From Clostridia bacterium (GTDB lineage: Bacteria > Bacillota > Clostridia > Christensenellales > Aristaeellaceae): a stretch of 7,623 nt of DNA. Shown here piece by piece: positions 4,709 to 7,623 of the stretch. The DNA lies in assembly GCA_016296675.1 (NCBI GenBank), contig JAEDIV010000124.1, forward strand, positions 1-7,623, in the 5' to 3' direction. Made by a program: the position numbers and the translations under genes. How positions within the stretch are numbered: the first letter of the stretch is position 1; each line of letters begins with the position of its first letter. The notes beneath the pieces are model-generated. The model was not told the origin of the DNA, did no database searches, and saw only the letters and a list, made by a program, of their open reading frames with translations.

Positions 4709-7540
4709 ATGAACAACAGAATCGACATAAAGGGCGTTCGCGTCCATAACTTAAAAGATATATCCATTTCGCTTCCGCGCGACAAGATGATCGTCATGAC
4801 GGGGCTTTCGGGCAGCGGAAAATCTTCGCTGGCTTTTGATACCATTTATGCAGAAGGCCAGAGGCGCTACGTCGAATCGCTTTCGAGCTATGCGCGCCTG
4901 TTTCTGGGTCAGATGGACAAGCCGGACATCGATTCCATCGACGGACTTTCACCCGCCATTTCCATCGACCAGAAAACCACCTCCAAAAACCCGCGCTCGA
5001 CCGTCGGCACGGTCACGGAAGTGCACGATTATCTGCGCCTTCTGTATGCCAGAGCCGGTACGCCGCATTGCCCCAAGTGCGGACGCGTTATCCGTCAGCA
5101 GACGATCGACCAGATTGTGGATCAGGTGCTTGCGCTTCCGGAAAGAAGCCGCATCATGGTGCTCGCGCCGGCGGTTCGCGGACGCAAGGGTGAATATGTG
5201 AAATTGCTTGAGGATATGGCCAGAAAGGGCTATGTCCGCGCGCGCATCGACGGCGAAATCTATGAGCTGAGCGATCCGCCCACGCTCAATAAAAACATCA
5301 AGCATACCATCGAAATCGTGATCGACCGCCTGATCGTAAGAGAAGACATCCAGCAAAGGCTCACCGACTCCATTGAAACCGCGCTCAAGCTCGGCGACAA
5401 TCTGGCGGTTGTCAGCGTGATCGGCGGCGAGGATTTTCTGTTTTCGCAGAACTACGCCTGCCCGGACTGCGGCGTTTCCATCGAGGAACTGACGCCCCGC
5501 ATGTTCTCCTTCAACAATCCCTACGGCGCCTGCCCCACCTGTTCGGGCCTTGGTCAGCTTCTGAAAATCGACCCGAACAACGTGATCCCTGACGACACAA
5601 AAACACTCAACGAAGGCGCAATCTCCGTAACCGGCTGGGACAGCTCGGAATCCGGCGGCAGCATGGCGCACATGTATCTGGAGGCGCTTTCAAAGAAGTA
5701 CGGATTTTCCTTGGATGAGCCGGTCAGAAACATTTCAAAAGATGCGCTTCATAAGATCCTCTATGGAACAGGCGGCGAAAAGCTGTCCGTTTCCTATGAG
5801 CGCGACGGCAGAAAATCTTCCTTCACCGCGCCCTTTGAAGGCATTATCACAAACCTTGAGCGCAGATACCGCGAAACCACGAGCGACAGCATGAAGGAAA
5901 TGTACGAGTCCTACATGACCAACACGCCCTGCCCCGAGTGCGGCGGAAAACGCCTTCGAAAAGAAGCGCTGGCTGTTACGGTGAATGACAAAAACATTGC
6001 CGAAATCAGCGACCTTTCAATCCGCGACGCGGTTTCCTTTTTTGAAAACGTCACCCTTTCCGAGAAGGAAAAAATCATCGCGCGTCAGATTTTGAAGGAA
6101 ATCAATTCGCGTTTGGGCTTCCTTAAAAACGTCGGCCTTGACTATCTGACGCTGTCCCGAAGCGCGTCCACGCTTTCCGGCGGCGAAGCGCAGCGCATCC
6201 GTCTGGCCACGCAGATCGGCTCCTCCCTGATGGGCGTTCTCTATATCCTGGACGAACCCTCCATCGGCCTTCACCAGCACGACAATCGAAAGCTTTTAAA
6301 TACGCTCAAGCACCTTCGCGATCTTGGAAATACGCTGATTGTCGTCGAACACGACGAGGAAACGATGATGGAAAGCGACTACATCGTGGACATCGGCCCC
6401 GGCGCAGGTACCGAGGGCGGCTACATCGTCGCCGAAGGCACGCCGGAAGAAGTCATGAACAACCCCGCCTCCATCACGGGTCAGTATCTGTCCGGAAAAA
6501 GAAAAGTGCCCATCCCCGAAACGCGCAGAACGCCAAAGGATTTCATCACCATCAAAAACGCCCGCGCCAACAACCTGAAAAATGTGGACGTAGACATCCC
6601 GCTCGGCGTGATCACCTGCGTAACCGGTCTGTCCGGCAGCGGAAAATCCTCGCTTATCAATGAAATTCTCTATAAATCCCTGTCCCACACGCTCAACCGC
6701 TCCAAGGAACGCGCCGCGGCGCACGACGAGATTCTGGGCGTAGATAAGCTGGACAAGGTCATCCAAATCGACCAGTCGCCCATCGGAAGAACCCCCCGAA
6801 GCAATCCCGCCACCTACACCGGCCTTTTCGACATGATCCGCGAGGTCTTTGCCTCGACCGCCGACGCAAAGGCGAGGGGCTATAAGAACAACCGCTTCTC
6901 CTTCAACGTCAAAGGCGGCCGCTGCGAAGCGTGTTCGGGCGACGGCATTATCAAAATCGAGATGCACTTTCTGCCCGACGTATACGTGCCCTGCGACGTA
7001 TGCAAAGGCAAGCGCTATAACCGCGAGACGCTCGAAGTCAAATACAAAGGCAAAAGCATCTACGACGTTCTGGAAATGACGATCGCGGAAGCCCTTGAAT
7101 TCTTCGCGCCCCTCCCGCGCCTTGCAAACAAGCTTCAGACCATGGTGGACGTCGGCCTCGGCTATGTAAAGCTCGGCCAGCCCTCCACACAGCTCTCCGG
7201 CGGCGAAGCCCAGAGAGTCAAGCTCGCAACCGAGCTTTCCCGAAGAGCAACAGGACGCACGCTTTACGTGCTTGACGAGCCCACCACCGGCCTTCACATG
7301 GCGGACGTGGAACGCTTAAACGAAGTCCTCCACCGTCTGGCCGACGCGGGCAACACGCTTGTCATCATCGAGCACAATCTGGACGTCATAAAAACGGCGG
7401 ACTACGTGATCGACATGGGCCCCGAGGGCGGAGACAGAGGCGGCACGGTTGTTGCGACCGGCACACCGGAAGAGGTTGCCAAGGTTGAAAACAGCTATAC
7501 CGGTCAGTATCTCAAGGAAATTTTGAAGGATCGCATATAA
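4709..7540 (+). CDS. uvrA: Excinuclease ABC subunit A (UvrA)
   Basis: Damage-recognition ATPase of nucleotide excision repair; a dimer with two ABC modules per chain that scans DNA and loads UvrB. The 943 residues match the usual length. Visible: Walker A1 GLSGSGKS (32-39), CPKC (121-124), the zinc module C251/C254-C275/C278 in the UvrB-binding/insertion region, CPEC (408-411), ABC signature 1 LSGGEAQR (489-496), Walker B1 LDEPS with D515/E516, Walker A2 GLSGSGKS (640-647), the C-terminal DNA-contact zinc finger C739-x2-C742-x19-C762-x2-C765, signature 2 LSGGEAQR (829-836), and Walker B2 LDEPT with D856/E857. All nucleotide- and zinc-binding residues are present. The ATG at 4709 gives the usual UvrA N-terminus (IKGVRVHNLK). 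Its ribosome site GAAAGGA (4689-4695) is 13 bases away, longer than ideal, suggesting modest initiation. It probably shares transcripts with uvrB, although a structured repeat fills the gap and no clear promoter of its own is visible. Confidence 0.98.
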   Translation: MNNRIDIKGVRVHNLKDISISLPRDKMIVMTGLSGSGKSSLAFDTIYAEGQRRYVESLSSYARLFLGQMDKPDIDSIDGLSPAISIDQKTTSKNPRSTVGTVTEVHDYLRLLYARAGTPHCPKCGRVIRQQTIDQIVDQVLALPERSRIMVLAPAVRGRKGEYVKLLEDMARKGYVRARIDGEIYELSDPPTLNKNIKHTIEIVIDRLIVREDIQQRLTDSIETALKLGDNLAVVSVIGGEDFLFSQNYACPDCGVSIEELTPRMFSFNNPYGACPTCSGLGQLLKIDPNNVIPDDTKTLNEGAISVTGWDSSESGGSMAHMYLEALSKKYGFSLDEPVRNISKDALHKILYGTGGEKLSVSYERDGRKSSFTAPFEGIITNLERRYRETTSDSMKEMYESYMTNTPCPECGGKRLRKEALAVTVNDKNIAEISDLSIRDAVSFFENVTLSEKEKIIARQILKEINSRLGFLKNVGLDYLTLSRSASTLSGGEAQRIRLATQIGSSLMGVLYILDEPSIGLHQHDNRKLLNTLKHLRDLGNTLIVVEHDEETMMESDYIVDIGPGAGTEGGYIVAEGTPEEVMNNPASITGQYLSGKRKVPIPETRRTPKDFITIKNARANNLKNVDVDIPLGVITCVTGLSGSGKSSLINEILYKSLSHTLNRSKERAAAHDEILGVDKLDKVIQIDQSPIGRTPRSNPATYTGLFDMIREVFASTADAKARGYKNNRFSFNVKGGRCEACSGDGIIKIEMHFLPDVYVPCDVCKGKRYNRETLEVKYKGKSIYDVLEMTIAEALEFFAPLPRLANKLQTMVDVGLGYVKLGQPSTQLSGGEAQRVKLATELSRRATGRTLYVLDEPTTGLHMADVERLNEVLHRLADAGNTLVIIEHNLDVIKTADYVIDMGPEGGDRGGTVVATGTPEEVAKVENSYTGQYLKEILKDRI

Positions 7541-7560
7541 ACAAAACTGTTGAACCCAAA

Positions 7561-7623
7561 TCATGACTACCGGCTTAGCCGGTGGTTTGACTAAGCCCTA
7601 TAAGGGCATAAGACCGGCAGCGC
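7561..7623. mobile_element. Possible end of an IS200/IS605-type element (runs off window)
   Basis: Starting 20 bases after the uvrA stop, two compact hairpins follow each other. ACCGGC-TTA-GCCGGT (7569-7583) extends to 9 bp with one T-G pair (7566-7586). GCCCT-ATA-AGGGC (7595-7607) follows it. ACCGGC occurs again at 7613-7618 and could pair with GCCGGT 7578-7583 around the second hairpin, so two alternative folds exist. Short subterminal hairpins of this type mark the ends of IS200/IS605 elements, whose TnpA works on single-stranded hairpin ends, and of their TnpB guide RNAs. No transposase or tnpB is in the window, so the assignment is an inference. A uvrA terminator is the main alternative, but no good T run follows either hairpin. 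Confidence 0.42.

Noticed and set aside
6296..7297. Long open frame antisense to uvrA
   Set aside because: Same reasoning: the plus strand encodes intact Walker and signature motifs of UvrA, and the antisense product is low-complexity (V/G/D/F-rich) with no family signal.
1..7623. CRISPR array, tRNA or rRNA genes
   Set aside because: No regularly spaced repeats and no tRNA cloverleaf or rRNA-like conserved stretch were seen in the intergenic regions.

Overview
The window reads as a stretch of chromosome from a Gram-positive, low-complexity-regulon bacterium, most likely a Clostridia-class member of the Bacillota. The grounds are strong purine-rich Shine-Dalgarno sites (AAAGGAGG, GGGAGG, GAGGTG), sigma-A type promoters, a LexA-type box close to the Bacillus form (CGAAC-N4-GTT) beside uvrB, a uvrB-then-uvrA gene order, and a GH27 enzyme and SH3b protein of the kind seen in gut anaerobes. 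The taxon is inference from style, not from a marker gene.

Left part (1-1510), minus strand: a two-gene unit driven by a perfect-consensus promoter (TTGACA, 17 bp, TATAAT). It encodes a cytoplasmic GH27 glycosidase (probable alpha-galactosidase), followed after one base by a 67-residue protein with two CxxC pairs. A strong hairpin at 7-28 lies just past the small gene. Next (1589-2322), also on the minus strand, is a monocistronic gene for a secreted protein made only of three SH3b repeats, with its own Rho-independent terminator.

The 192-bp divergent gap (2323-2514) separates this gene from uvrB. It holds a LexA-like SOS box, candidate promoters in both directions and two inverted repeats. 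To the right, on the plus strand, are uvrB (667 aa) and uvrA (943 aa), both complete with all expected motifs. UvrA2-UvrB2 finds the lesion, and UvrB is loaded at the damage to recruit UvrC, which is not in the window. The 190-bp uvrB-uvrA gap contains a dense set of nested hairpins that looks like a dispersed intergenic repeat. After the uvrA stop, the last ~60 bases hold two compact hairpins of the kind found at IS200/IS605-type element ends; the element itself would lie past the window.

No gene set in the window forms an obviously new system. The points most worth following up are the SOS box in a shared divergent control region, the structured uvrB-uvrA intergenic element, the hairpin pair at the right edge, and the zinc-ribbon-like small protein coupled to the glycosidase.
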